In this document: piece by piece, positions 8,823-17,698 of the stretch
Layout: each line of letters opens with the position of its first letter
How positions within the stretch are numbered: the first letter of the stretch is position 1
Assembly: GCF_000703165.1 (NCBI RefSeq)
Contig: NZ_JNLQ01000003.1
Coordinates: forward strand, 62,001-126,000
Direction: 5' to 3'
Origin: Butyrivibrio sp. AE3004
Lineage (GTDB): Bacteria > Bacillota > Clostridia > Lachnospirales > Lachnospiraceae
Length of the DNA: 64,000 nucleotides
The notes under the pieces: model-generated
The model's input: only the letters and a program-made list of their open reading frames with translations
The model's database searches: none
What the model was told of the DNA's origin: nothing
Program-made: the position numbers and the translations under genes

Positions 8823-9788
8823 TTACTTGTTTGTTAGAAAAGCTGTTATTTCTTCTTGGGTTGGCATTACAGAAAGTGCACCTTTTCTGGTGGTTATAAT
8901 AGATGCCGCAGCGTTTGCAAACGACAGGCATTCAAATAATCCGTCTTTTGTCAGATTATCAAGTCCGTTTCTGTGGATGTAATCTATGGCACAGGCACAG
9001 AAGGTATCGCCTGCTCCTGTAGTCTCTATAGTAGCAGGATTTCTGTACCCGTCTTTTTTGATCACCATATCTTTGTAAAGAGCTATACTTCCTTCAGGTC
9101 CAAGTGTGGCAAACACGATTGGAATACCAAAGTCTCTCTTTATTTTCCTTGCTCCTGCCTCTATATCCTTAAGGCCTGTAAAAAGCTCAATCTCATTATC
9201 TGAAATTTTCAGGATATCACAGTTTTCAAAGCCATATTTCATAGCATCTATTGCATCGTCTACGTTCTTCCATAAAGGTTCTCTGTAATTTGGATCAAAA
9301 GATATGACTGCTCCGCTCTCTTTAGCTATTGTAACAGCTCTGACAGTTGCCTCTTTTGCAGGTTCGTCTGTCATTGACAGTGTTCCAAGATGAAATACAT
9401 CTGCATTCCTGATAAGATCAGCATTCTTCTCAACATCCTCTGCTGTCAGCATCATGTCTGCTCCGGGCTTTCTGTAAAAAGAAAAATCTCTGTCTCCATT
9501 TGGAAGCTTGTTTACAAATGCAAGGGTAGTATTTACCTCCTCGTCAAAGACAAGTCCGGTAGAGTCTATACCCTGCTTTTCAATTCTCTCTTTTAACATT
9601 CTCCCAAAAAAGTCGTTTCCAACCTTGCCGATAAAAGCTGTGCTGTTGCCTAAATTCTGAAGCATTGACAGCACATTACAGGGTGCTCCGCCTGGATTAG
9701 CCTCAAATAAAGGATTTCCCTGGTTGCTGTCTCCGCTTCCTGTAAAATCAATAAGCAACTCCCCCAGCGCAACTACATCTTTTTTCAT
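8823..9788 (-). CDS. scrK: Fructokinase (PfkB family)
   Basis: 321 residues. It is a ribokinase/PfkB-family sugar kinase: 'GGAPCNVL' is the sugar-binding region, and 'TTGAGDTFC' carries the catalytic aspartate and anion hole near residue 262. It would phosphorylate the fructose released by the GH32 enzyme upstream to fructose 6-phosphate. It starts 3 bases after the GH32 stop and is the last gene of the operon, before a strong terminator. A close paralogue lies at 61592-62572 and shares 'GRDFSFYR.PGADMML'-type motifs. Substrate assignment rests on context. Confidence 0.85.
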   Translation of the reverse strand: MKKDVVALGELLIDFTGSGDSNQGNPLFEANPGGAPCNVLSMLQNLGNSTAFIGKVGNDFFGRMLKERIEKQGIDSTGLVFDEEVNTTLAFVNKLPNGDRDFSFYRKPGADMMLTAEDVEKNADLIRNADVFHLGTLSMTDEPAKEATVRAVTIAKESGAVISFDPNYREPLWKNVDDAIDAMKYGFENCDILKISDNEIELFTGLKDIEAGARKIKRDFGIPIVFATLGPEGSIALYKDMVIKKDGYRNPATIETTGAGDTFCACAIDYIHRNGLDNLTKDGLFECLSFANAAASIITTRKGALSVMPTQEEITAFLTNK

Positions 9789-9791
9789 AAG

Positions 9792-11273
9792 TTATTTCCT
9801 CTCAAGCTCATACATAGTAACATCCATAAGAAGTTCTCCAACTGCCTTAAAACTGATACCTTCAGCTCTGACATCTGTAAGGATTACCATAGACATTACC
9901 TGCTGTCCATTATTGATGAAGAGCTCCATGCTGTATCTGTCAAGAACAAGTCTAAATGAAATCTCACCCTTATTTCCTGCAACCTTACATCTTCTCTGAT
10001 GAACAATGGCTCTTCTGCTTCCTGAATGCTTTCTGTCTATCTTAACAATATTGTCAACAGGATCATATTCAATCGCTGAATAAGCCTTGCCATTATCAGC
10101 AAAACGAATTTCAAATTTTTTATATGAAAGTTCTGCCTGTGTAGATCTGACTCTTACTGTCATATCTACGCACCTGCCCTCAATACTTGAAAGTGAAGCA
10201 CTATCAGAAATAAGTACATTCTGTCTGCTGATTCTTTTGCCGTAATAATTCTCTATCTCTCTGGCAGGCCACTGAATAAGTCTGTTATCCTTAATAGTTA
10301 TTTCCCTTGGAATACTCATCTGGCCAAACCATGGGAAGTCATCGCGCCTGATTCCGCATGTATCCCAGTTCTGCATCCAGCCGATCATGACTCTTCGTCC
10401 ATCAGGAGTCTTGATTGTCTGTGGCGCATAAAAATCAATACCATAGTCAACAGCCTGACAGTTTTCTTCGCAGAATTCTCCATTTTCATCGATACTTCCT
10501 ATCACACACAAGGTTCCGTTTCCGTTGTGGAACTCAAGCTCTTCAGGGAGCATATCCTGCGGGCTTGTGAGAAGGACCTGTTTACCATCGTGATTAAAGT
10601 AATCAGGGCACTCCCACATTACACCGAATCTGTGGTTGTTCTTGATAACAGTCTTATCATAGGACCAGTTAATACCGTCATCACTTACATACTGAAGTAT
10701 CTGTCCGTCCTTATCAATGGTCTTGTTGCCAACAACCATGTAATACTTGCCGTTTTCCTTCCACACCTTGGGATCTCTGAAGTCGAATTTTCCGGCTCCT
10801 TCAGGAAGGCTGTCTGCATTAATTACAGGGTTATTCTCGTATTTCTCATAATCAACACCATCACCTATAGCGATACATTGTGTCTGATACTCGCGGATTT
10901 CGCCGTTTTCATCCTCTTCTTTTCTAACGCCTGTATATACGAGAAGTTGCTTGCCGTCTTCCATCTCAATGGCACTTCCTGAAAAGCATCCAAACCCGTC
11001 ATATTTTTCATCGGGCGCCATTGCGCAGGGAAGATACTTCCAGCTGATAAGGTCAGTACTTTCTGCATGTCCCCAGTGCATAGGTCCCCATACTGTCTCA
11101 TAGGGATAATACTGGTAAAACATATGATATTTTCCCTTATAGATGCTAAAGCCGTTAGGATCGTTCATCCAGCCGCATCTGGGTGTTAAATGAAAGAGGG
11201 GGCGCTGCTCCTCAGGTATCTTGGCTTCCTTTTTTACTTCATATTCTCTTGCTTTATTTAACTTATCACTCAT
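9792..11273 (-). CDS. GH32 beta-fructosidase / sucrose-6-phosphate hydrolase-like
   Basis: About 493 residues, no signal peptide, so cytoplasmic. The three GH32 carboxylates are in their motifs: nucleophile Asp in 'WMNDPNG' (residue ~38), Asp in 'FRDPK' and acid/base Glu in 'WECPD'. A C-terminal beta-sandwich follows the five-bladed propeller from about residue 340. No PTS gene is nearby and the import system is an ABC transporter, so the substrate is probably unphosphorylated sucrose or fructo-oligosaccharide. The name scrB/sacA would overstate this. The ATG at 11273 with GAGG six bases upstream is preferred over the ATG at 11285, which overlaps the previous stop. Confidence 0.88.
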   Translation of the reverse strand: MSDKLNKAREYEVKKEAKIPEEQRPLFHLTPRCGWMNDPNGFSIYKGKYHMFYQYYPYETVWGPMHWGHAESTDLISWKYLPCAMAPDEKYDGFGCFSGSAIEMEDGKQLLVYTGVRKEEDENGEIREYQTQCIAIGDGVDYEKYENNPVINADSLPEGAGKFDFRDPKVWKENGKYYMVVGNKTIDKDGQILQYVSDDGINWSYDKTVIKNNHRFGVMWECPDYFNHDGKQVLLTSPQDMLPEELEFHNGNGTLCVIGSIDENGEFCEENCQAVDYGIDFYAPQTIKTPDGRRVMIGWMQNWDTCGIRRDDFPWFGQMSIPREITIKDNRLIQWPAREIENYYGKRISRQNVLISDSASLSSIEGRCVDMTVRVRSTQAELSYKKFEIRFADNGKAYSAIEYDPVDNIVKIDRKHSGSRRAIVHQRRCKVAGNKGEISFRLVLDRYSMELFINNGQQVMSMVILTDVRAEGISFKAVGELLMDVTMYELERK

Positions 11274-11281
11274 AATATTCC

Positions 11282-12646
11282 TCATTTACCATAAATCTTT
11301 ATATCACTTGCGTCTGCATTTTCCATATTCAGCTTCCAGGTAGCTCCAACTGCTGAATAAATGCGGTTTGACAGTGCCTTTTGCCCGTCTACATAGATAA
11401 CCACTATGTCTTTTTCAACTACAACATCAACCTGATATTGTCTGCCTTCCTCCAGCTTCATAGCCTGATAGTTGGGAAAAGCATTGTATGAAATGTTGTC
11501 CTCTTTATTATTTACAGAGATCTTGTACTCTTCTCCCTTTTCATTATTGGAAAATACGAGATCGCATATTCCATCTGCCTGCATCGTAAGTTTATAGCTT
11601 AAATGACAGGTATCGGGTACATCTCCCAAATCAAGTGAACTATCTGCAGCTGCCTCAGATAGTATCTCCTTATTAAAATACTCATTATATTTCTCAGGCA
11701 TGCACACCCCCAGTGTGCCATCCTGCAATTGTCTAAGCTCATATACCAGTACGCTTCCTGCCCATGTATACATGAGGCCATCGCTTTCTCTCTTTTTGCG
11801 ATCCAGAAAGCCGATCAGATATCTTTTGCCTTCGTACTCACATGTTTTTGCTGCATAGAAGCCATTGCCGTCAAATGTGTCAATCTCCGGTTTCTCCCAG
11901 GGTCCGAAAAAATCAGACGCTGTTCTGTAGTAAACTACATTGTTCCAGCTAAAGACGAGATAGTATTTATCTCCAAGCTTGAACACATCCGGACATTCCA
12001 TAAAATAAAGTTCTTTGCTTGTATAAAAATCACCCTTAAAAGTCCAGTTCTCTAAATCCTGCGATTCATAATAAACGATCGCACTTTCATCTTCTGCTTC
12101 TTTTCTGGCGCCAACCAGCATGATATAGCCATCATCCATCTTAATAACCTGAGGATCACGGAAATCATTGGTACTGTAGCCATTAGGAGCATGAATTATT
12201 TCATCATAATTCTTCTCATATTTTTTGTTATCTTTACTTGTTGCGTGCATTAAGCACTCTTTATCAAGTCCGTAGGTGTCATAATAGTCATTATGACCTG
12301 TGTAAAAACAGTGATATTTCCCACTGTCATCCCTGATAAAGGAACCCGTTCCTATAGCAAGATCCTGAACTTCAGAATCCTCTGCGAATTTCAGAACCTC
12401 TCCCTTATCTTCATATGTAGTAAAATCCTTGGTAAAAAACTGATGAAGCGGGTGATAACCTACGCCATTGTGATCAGTTTCATATAAATAATTCAGATAT
12501 ACGCCTTTATCAGTTGAAAGAGCCATTACATCCCCAACGTAGCTGTCCTCTGCTCTTGGGAAAAGGCATTGCTCGCCCTTTTTATCAGCGCATCCGGTTA
12601 ATAAACATAACATAATACCAAATAAAGCTATTGTTCTTTTTTTCAT
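11282..12646 (-). CDS. GH32-like lipoprotein
   Basis: 454 residues with a lipoprotein signal peptide (lipobox 'LLTGC', Cys-19), so anchored outside the membrane. 'DFRDPQ' and 'FMECPD' correspond to the GH32 transition-state-stabiliser and acid/base motifs. The canonical WMNDPNG is absent; 'YVGDVMAL' near residue 37 may supply the nucleophilic aspartate, as in divergent GH32/GH43/GH68-clan enzymes. Residues 330-454 look like a beta-sandwich. It lies between the binding-protein gene and the cytoplasmic GH32 and overlaps the latter's leader. I infer an external levan/inulin-trimming or fructan-binding role; activity on a specific fructan cannot be read from the sequence. Confidence 0.75.
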   Translation of the reverse strand: MKKRTIALFGIMLCLLTGCADKKGEQCLFPRAEDSYVGDVMALSTDKGVYLNYLYETDHNGVGYHPLHQFFTKDFTTYEDKGEVLKFAEDSEVQDLAIGTGSFIRDDSGKYHCFYTGHNDYYDTYGLDKECLMHATSKDNKKYEKNYDEIIHAPNGYSTNDFRDPQVIKMDDGYIMLVGARKEAEDESAIVYYESQDLENWTFKGDFYTSKELYFMECPDVFKLGDKYYLVFSWNNVVYYRTASDFFGPWEKPEIDTFDGNGFYAAKTCEYEGKRYLIGFLDRKKRESDGLMYTWAGSVLVYELRQLQDGTLGVCMPEKYNEYFNKEILSEAAADSSLDLGDVPDTCHLSYKLTMQADGICDLVFSNNEKGEEYKISVNNKEDNISYNAFPNYQAMKLEEGRQYQVDVVVEKDIVVIYVDGQKALSNRIYSAVGATWKLNMENADASDIKIYGK

Positions 12647-12657
12647 CTCTTATAAAA

Positions 12658-12681
12658 GAGGGAGGAGATAACTCCTCCCTC
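12658..12681 (-). terminator. Strong intercistronic hairpin (partial terminator)
   Basis: Perfect 10-bp stem GAGGGAGGAG/CTCCTCCCTC with a 4-base loop and then TTTT on the minus strand, between the binding-protein gene and the GH32-like lipoprotein gene. Such a structure can end most transcripts or protect the 3' end, giving more binding protein than enzymes. Confidence 0.65.
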
Positions 12682-12726
12682 ACCTTTCGCTTATCAAGCT
12701 AATCCCATAAGATGTAACAATGTGTA

Positions 12727-14382
12727 TTACTTGTAGAACTCATCAAGGTACTTCTGATAGATTGCAAGGTAATCCTCAAGACCATAAGCATTAACCTGCT
12801 TGATGTACTCATCCCAATCTGCATCTGTAAGACCGTTCATAACGAAGTTACTTCTGCTGGAGTTGATGAAGCTGATAAGATCAGTCTGGATTGTTGTAAG
12901 CTTCTCTGTGTCATCAGCTGTCATGAATACGTTAGGATATACATACTCGCAGTGCATATCATCTGTGTAGTATTCCTTGATCCAGTCAAGACGATACTGA
13001 GCATCATCAGGGCATGTTACATATACACCATAGTACTCATCAAGGATTGCAAGAGGTCCGCCAACAGCCTCAGCCTCACGAACTTCTACAGGTGAAGCAT
13101 CGCCAAGAGGAGCGTGCTTGAGCATCTTCTCACCCTTATCGTTCTCAGAAAGCTCGAAAATATCGAACTCATCATCTTCACCATAGGTTCCCCAGTTGTT
13201 CTGAGGTGACTGGAAGGGATCATACATACGATCAAGCCATGCACATACAAATGCAGGGTTGTCGCACTTAGCTGTAACTACGCATCTGCCGCGGTCAAAA
13301 CCTGATGTGAATGAACCGTTCATAGGTGTTACGTTCTTGGTATCAGCCTGAAGAGCTGCAAGAGGCTCATAGTCCTCAAGGTTGTCGATGTTAGCAACGT
13401 CCCATGTGAAGCATACGCCGTATCTGTGAGATTTTCCCTTAGCAACGTATGTTGACCAATCCTGTGTGAAGCACTCGGGATCGATAAGTCCCTCATCATA
13501 GAGCTTATGAAGCCACTGCATACCTGACTTGAAGCCGTCCTGAGTAGCTGTGCAGATAACCTTCTTGTCATCTGTTACAGCGATGTGCTGTCCTATATCG
13601 TTATCACCATAACCTTCACCAAAACCGTTGATAAGAAGGCTGGGATCCTGATCGTTCATAATGCATGACATAGGGATGATATCTCCCTCGATGCCAAACT
13701 CTGCCTGAAGCTCTGAAGCGTGATCCTTGAATGCTTTAAGTACTTCTTCGAACTCGTCTACTGTTGTAGGCTTCTCAAGTCCAAGGAAATCAAGCCACTT
13801 CTTGTTGATGTAAGTAAAGTTGTTACCTACTGTCTGGATAGCTGTCTTGTTGGAACCAAGCTGCTCGATCCAGGGAAGAGCCCAGATATGGCCCTCTGAA
13901 TCCTCACACATTGTGCGATATTCAGGATACTTATCGAATACAGCCTTAAGATTAGGCATGTTTTTGTCAATATATTCTTCAACAGGAAGAATAACGCCCT
14001 GGTCTGCATATCTGATAAGATCAGAGTTACTGAATCCTGCATTGAATACGAAATCTGTAAGCATGTCCTTGTTAGCCATTGTCAGCTGAATCTTGTCTCC
14101 CCACTGATCGTTTGAAATAGCTGTCCAATCTACATGTACATTGGTCTCCTCTTCAAGTCTCTTGAAGATTGTTCTGTTGTTAGGCTCAGCCTCTGTTCCT
14201 GAAGGATAGCTGATTGTACCTGTGATAGTAACCTTCTCTTCAAGAGGGAAAGTGATGTTCTCAGCATCTACCTTAGCTGCACCACTGCCAGTTGAAGTCC
14301 CCTTGCCACAACCTGTGAGCGCACTTGCTGACATAGCAATGACAAGCGCTGTAGACAGTAACTTTGTTGTTTTCTTTTTCAT
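12727..14382 (-). CDS. Sugar ABC transporter substrate-binding lipoprotein
   Basis: 551 residues. A lipoprotein signal peptide ends in 'LTGCGKG' (Cys-25). Length and motifs fit the large LplA-type extracellular binding proteins of Firmicutes, which serve LplB/LplC permeases and bind oligosaccharides. No ATPase gene is present in the operon; as in related systems, a shared MsmX-like ATPase encoded elsewhere would energise transport. It is the third gene of the LacI-controlled operon. Its position next to GH32 and fructokinase genes suggests fructo-oligosaccharide or sucrose as ligand. GGAGAGG precedes the ATG. Confidence 0.88.
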   Translation of the reverse strand: MKKKTTKLLSTALVIAMSASALTGCGKGTSTGSGAAKVDAENITFPLEEKVTITGTISYPSGTEAEPNNRTIFKRLEEETNVHVDWTAISNDQWGDKIQLTMANKDMLTDFVFNAGFSNSDLIRYADQGVILPVEEYIDKNMPNLKAVFDKYPEYRTMCEDSEGHIWALPWIEQLGSNKTAIQTVGNNFTYINKKWLDFLGLEKPTTVDEFEEVLKAFKDHASELQAEFGIEGDIIPMSCIMNDQDPSLLINGFGEGYGDNDIGQHIAVTDDKKVICTATQDGFKSGMQWLHKLYDEGLIDPECFTQDWSTYVAKGKSHRYGVCFTWDVANIDNLEDYEPLAALQADTKNVTPMNGSFTSGFDRGRCVVTAKCDNPAFVCAWLDRMYDPFQSPQNNWGTYGEDDEFDIFELSENDKGEKMLKHAPLGDASPVEVREAEAVGGPLAILDEYYGVYVTCPDDAQYRLDWIKEYYTDDMHCEYVYPNVFMTADDTEKLTTIQTDLISFINSSRSNFVMNGLTDADWDEYIKQVNAYGLEDYLAIYQKYLDEFYK

Positions 14383-14437
14383 TGTCCTCTCCTTTTCATT
14401 AGAAACTATTCAAACCTGTATAACAGGTGAATTAACG

Positions 14438-15349
14438 TTAGCCTTTAACTGAACCAACCATAATTCCCGAATCAAAATACTTCTGGAAGAACGGATACAT
14501 AACTATCAAAGGCAAGCTTGAAATGATGATAGTTGCATATTTCAAAAGCTCTGCAAGCTGTGCTCTTTGTGCAGTACTCTGCATATCTGCAATCATACCC
14601 GGATCAGGCTCATTCTGAATAAGGATTGCTCTAAGAACGAGCTGCAAAGGCTGCTTACTTGCTGAATTCAGATAGATCATTGCATCGAAATAGCTGTTCC
14701 ACATTCCTACGAACTGCCAGAGGATAAGCACTGCGATAAGTGGTGTACATACAGGAAGCAATATTCTAAAGAAGAATGTAAGCTCATTAGCACCATCCAC
14801 ATCAGCTGCCTCTCTAAGCTCGCCGGGAACGCCCTTATAATAGGTTCTTGCTATGATCATGTTCCAAACACTAAATGACCCCGGAAGAATTACAGCCCAC
14901 ATACTGTCTAAAAGTCCCATATTACTTATAAGTAAGTATGTAGGGATAAGTCCGCCTCCGAAGAACATTGTTATGATGAAAATCGTGTTGAAGATTGATT
15001 TTCCCTTAAAATCATCTCTTGACATAGGATAAGCACACAAAAGAGTTATAAATACTGAAATTACTGCAAACAGTACGGAATAAAGAATCGCATTGAAAAA
15101 TCCCGTCCATATCTGTGAGTTGGTCATAACTCTCTCATAAGCTGTCAGTGTCCACTTACTGAAATCAAAAACAATACCTTTATTCTGAAGTGTTATCGGA
15201 TCCATAAATGAAGCAACGATGATATAAACCACAGGTCCGATTATAGCCAGCACGAAAGCTGCAAGAATGATATATCCCACAAGAAGGAATATTTTATCTC
15301 CAAGAGAAGCTCTTGCGAACTCGCTCTTTTTATTTAGTGTCTTAATCAT
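14438..15349 (-). CDS. Sugar ABC transporter permease, LplC type
   Basis: 303 residues from the ATG at 15349. The frame is open to 15394, but AAGGGG precedes the ATG at 15349. Six membrane helices, with the inner-membrane EAA-type loop 'ELREAADVDGANELTFFFRILLP' (partly quoted here) near residue 205, the docking site for the ATPase. The C-terminal 'YFDSGIMVGSVKG' is typical of LplC/YtcP permeases. It starts 13 bases after the partner permease and precedes the binding-protein gene. Together they form the membrane channel for the imported sugar. Confidence 0.88.
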   Translation of the reverse strand: MIKTLNKKSEFARASLGDKIFLLVGYIILAAFVLAIIGPVVYIIVASFMDPITLQNKGIVFDFSKWTLTAYERVMTNSQIWTGFFNAILYSVLFAVISVFITLLCAYPMSRDDFKGKSIFNTIFIITMFFGGGLIPTYLLISNMGLLDSMWAVILPGSFSVWNMIIARTYYKGVPGELREAADVDGANELTFFFRILLPVCTPLIAVLILWQFVGMWNSYFDAMIYLNSASKQPLQLVLRAILIQNEPDPGMIADMQSTAQRAQLAELLKYATIIISSLPLIVMYPFFQKYFDSGIMVGSVKG

Positions 15350-15362
15350 TTTCTTTTTCCCC

Positions 15363-16283
15363 TTATAATCCCTGTCCATCGTTAAGCTTCTCAACTATCT
15401 TGTTAACCGCAATGAGAAGTATTACGTTTACAATTGTATTAAAAAGTCCTACTGCTGTTGAATAACTGTAGTCACCATTCAAAAGACCCTTCTTGTATAC
15501 ATAAGTAGCTATGATCTCGGATGATGCAAGGTTCATGTCAGACTGAAGTGCATAAGCTTTTTCAAAACCGATACTCATGATGTTACCTGCCTGAAGAATG
15601 AACTGGATAACTACCATATCCTTGATGGCCGGCCACTCAACTGCCTTGATCTGTTGCCAGATGTTAGCTCCATCAATCTGTGCTGCTTCCTTAAGCTCCT
15701 TACTTGCATTGGAAAGAGCTGCTGTGTACATAATTGATGCCCAACCGGCTCCCTGCCAGATTCCGCTGACGATGTAGATCGGTCTGAACGCTTCCGGAAT
15801 TGTAAGGAAGTTGATGTTCGTTCCAAGCATCATGTTAAGCGGTCCTGTAACTGAAAGAAGGATTCTGACCATACCGCAAAGTACGATGACTGAAATGAAG
15901 TTCGGCATGTACAGTACAAGCTGTATCTTCTGCTTGATCTTGCTGCTCGCTACTCTGTTAAGAAGGAGTGCTAAGATAATCGGCATCGGGAAACCCCAGA
16001 GAAGACCAAATACACTAAGCTTCAATGTATTTATGAGATACTGCATAAAATCCGGTGATGATAAAAACTGTTGGAAATATTTAAGACCTACCCATTCGCT
16101 TCCAAGTATTCCTTTAAACGGGTTGTACTTTTGGAATGCGATCAGAATTCCTCCCATAGGAAGATACCTGAAGACGATTGTAAGAAGTAGTGCCGGTCCT
16201 AAGAAGAACACGTAAAGCTGCCAATGCTGCTTTATATATACAATCGTGTTATGAAAATTGTTCCCTTTTACTTTTGTGTTCAT
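15363..16283 (-). CDS. Sugar ABC transporter permease, LplB type
   Basis: 306 residues from the ATG at 16283, which has GGAGGGG just upstream. The longer open frame to 16469 runs through the promoter and is not coding. Six membrane helices; the EAA loop is 'ELKEAAQIDGANIWQQI'. The N-terminus 'YVFFLGPALLLTIVFRYLPM' is typical of LplB. First gene of the operon transcribed from the promoter at 16336-16364; the divergent gene encodes a LacI regulator. Confidence 0.88.
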   Translation of the reverse strand: MNTKVKGNNFHNTIVYIKQHWQLYVFFLGPALLLTIVFRYLPMGGILIAFQKYNPFKGILGSEWVGLKYFQQFLSSPDFMQYLINTLKLSVFGLLWGFPMPIILALLLNRVASSKIKQKIQLVLYMPNFISVIVLCGMVRILLSVTGPLNMMLGTNINFLTIPEAFRPIYIVSGIWQGAGWASIMYTAALSNASKELKEAAQIDGANIWQQIKAVEWPAIKDMVVIQFILQAGNIMSIGFEKAYALQSDMNLASSEIIATYVYKKGLLNGDYSYSTAVGLFNTIVNVILLIAVNKIVEKLNDGQGL

Positions 16284-16301
16284 AAACACCCCTCCGCGAT
16301 G

Positions 16302-16453
16302 TTTTACATTTGTAACATTGTTCTTGCGTATGTAAAATATATCACGCATCAATAGAGGTGTCAATAGTTTAGTTTTACATTTGCACAATATATTTTTACG
16401 TTTGACACTTTTGATGTTACATTTTATAATGTTGATTGTGACATATGTAAAAC
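16302..16453. promoter_or_regulatory. Cluster of LacI-type operator-like sites
   Basis: The intergenic region between lplB and the lacI-family gene repeats a TTTTACAT-type word: TTTTACATTTGTAACA (16302-16317), ATGTAAAA (16330-16337), TTTTACATTTGCACAA (16373-16388), TTTTACGTTTGACA (16394-16407), TGTTACATTTT (16416-16426 region) and ATATGTAAAAC (16443-16453). Two sites are 21 bases apart, about two helical turns, and one overlaps the -10 region of the operon promoter. These are the likely binding sites of the neighbouring regulator. Confidence 0.6.
16336..16364 (-). promoter_or_regulatory. Sigma-A promoter of the fructan operon
   Basis: Minus-strand TTGACA (16359-16364), a 17-base spacer, then TATATT (16336-16341). 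The consensus match is nearly perfect. It lies about 50 bases upstream of the lplB start, and an operator-like ATGTAAAA overlaps the -10 and the likely start point, which fits repression. Confidence 0.75.
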
Positions 16454-16547
16454 AAAATCTTTTTCGCAATAGCCTGTGTCACATATATCGAGGGAACAAC
16501 AACATCATTAATTATTTCATTTTATATAGAAGAAAACGGAGAATATC

Positions 16548-17600
16548 ATGTCAGGAAAAGTTACACTGCAGGATATAGCAGATGCTCTTGGAGTATCCAG
16601 AAATACTGTATCCAAAGCTATAAATAATACAGGCGTATTGGCAGAGGCCACAAGACAGAAAGTCTTAGAAAAGGCCATTGAAATGGGATATAAGCAGTTT
16701 TCCTACGCCAATTCCATATCTGATATCAAAAATCCGACAATTACAAGATCCAAGGCCGCAGGAGAGATAGCACTCTTTGTAGGAAGCTTCCTTAATAATT
16801 CGCACTTTGCATCAACCATGCTTGATAAGTTCCAGCACGAGATATCACTATTAGGTTACAGCCTTACGATGCACAGAGTTGATTCCAATAATATAGAAGC
16901 TTTATCTCTTCCGCTCTCCTTCAGACCGGAAAACACCAAGGCTATCATATGTATTGAGATGTTTGATCACGCTTACTGTGAGATGCTCTGCACACTCAAG
17001 ATTCCCGTGCTTATGATAGATGCCCCTGTAGCCAGCTATTGGAAGCCATTAAATGCTGATATTCTGCTTATGGACAACTTCAGCAGCATCTATACCGTAA
17101 TCAATGACATGAGCAAAAAAGGCATCACCAAATTTGGTTTTGTAGGACAGGTTACACACTGTCGCTCTTTCTATGAGCGCTTCATGGCTTTTAGAGAGGC
17201 AATATATATTAATAACCTCTCCTTTAATGATGCCTACTGCCTCTCTGAGGTGCATCCTCATGATTCCAACTACAGAGAATATCTCTACAGCGCACTTAAA
17301 GAAATGAAGGAAATGCCGGAGATGTTCATCTGTGCTAATGACTTTGTTGCGGTTGATCTCATAGATGATCTTAAAAAGATGGGAATTGAATGCCCAAGGG
17401 ATATTAAGCTGTTTGGTTTTGATGACTCTCCCGAGTCAAAGATCATGACTCCTTCTCTTTCAACGAGTCATATCCACAGTCAGATAATCGGTTATTCCGC
17501 TGCCAATCTGATAATGTCCAGAATAGAGCAGCCTGATCTCAATTACAGGATAACCTATACAGAGACTGATCTTATTTACAGAGAATCAACACAGATGTAA
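16548..17600 (+). CDS. LacI-family transcriptional regulator of the fructan operon
   Basis: 350 residues. The N-terminal HTH is 'VTLQDIADALGVSRNTVSKA' followed by the hinge 'RQKVLEKAIEMGY'. Residues 65-345 form the periplasmic-binding-like effector domain, with the late motif 'IKLFGFDDSP' and 'STSHIHSQIIG'. GGAGA lies 6 bases upstream of the ATG. It is divergent from the sugar operon and is the obvious candidate for its control, with sucrose, fructose or a phosphorylated derivative as inducer (inferred). Confidence 0.88.
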   Translation: MSGKVTLQDIADALGVSRNTVSKAINNTGVLAEATRQKVLEKAIEMGYKQFSYANSISDIKNPTITRSKAAGEIALFVGSFLNNSHFASTMLDKFQHEISLLGYSLTMHRVDSNNIEALSLPLSFRPENTKAIICIEMFDHAYCEMLCTLKIPVLMIDAPVASYWKPLNADILLMDNFSSIYTVINDMSKKGITKFGFVGQVTHCRSFYERFMAFREAIYINNLSFNDAYCLSEVHPHDSNYREYLYSALKEMKEMPEMFICANDFVAVDLIDDLKKMGIECPRDIKLFGFDDSPESKIMTPSLSTSHIHSQIIGYSAANLIMSRIEQPDLNYRITYTETDLIYRESTQM

Positions 17601-17630
17601 TAAAATGTAAAAAAAGTGCCTACGGCACCT

Positions 17631-17672
17631 CAACTCCCCTGCCCCTCACTCATGAGGGGTGGGGTTGTTTTT
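17631..17672 (+). terminator. Intrinsic terminator after the LacI-family gene
   Basis: Inner stem CCCCTCA/TGAGGGG (17642-17659), extended by CAACTCCCC with GGGGTTG, then TTTTTT. It lies 30 bases after the regulator stop and immediately before the transposase frame, so it also shields the element from incoming transcription. Confidence 0.75.
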
Positions 17673-17698
17673 TGCCTCAACTCATTCATAATGAATTT

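Noticed and set aside
9792-11273. Naming the GH32 gene scrB/sacA
   Set aside because: Those names imply sucrose 6-phosphate from a PTS; here import is by an ABC system, so the phosphorylated substrate is doubtful.
13329-14089. Long ORFs on other frames within the binding-protein gene
   Set aside because: They are frame shadows; the lipoprotein reading is supported by signal peptide, ribosome site and family length.
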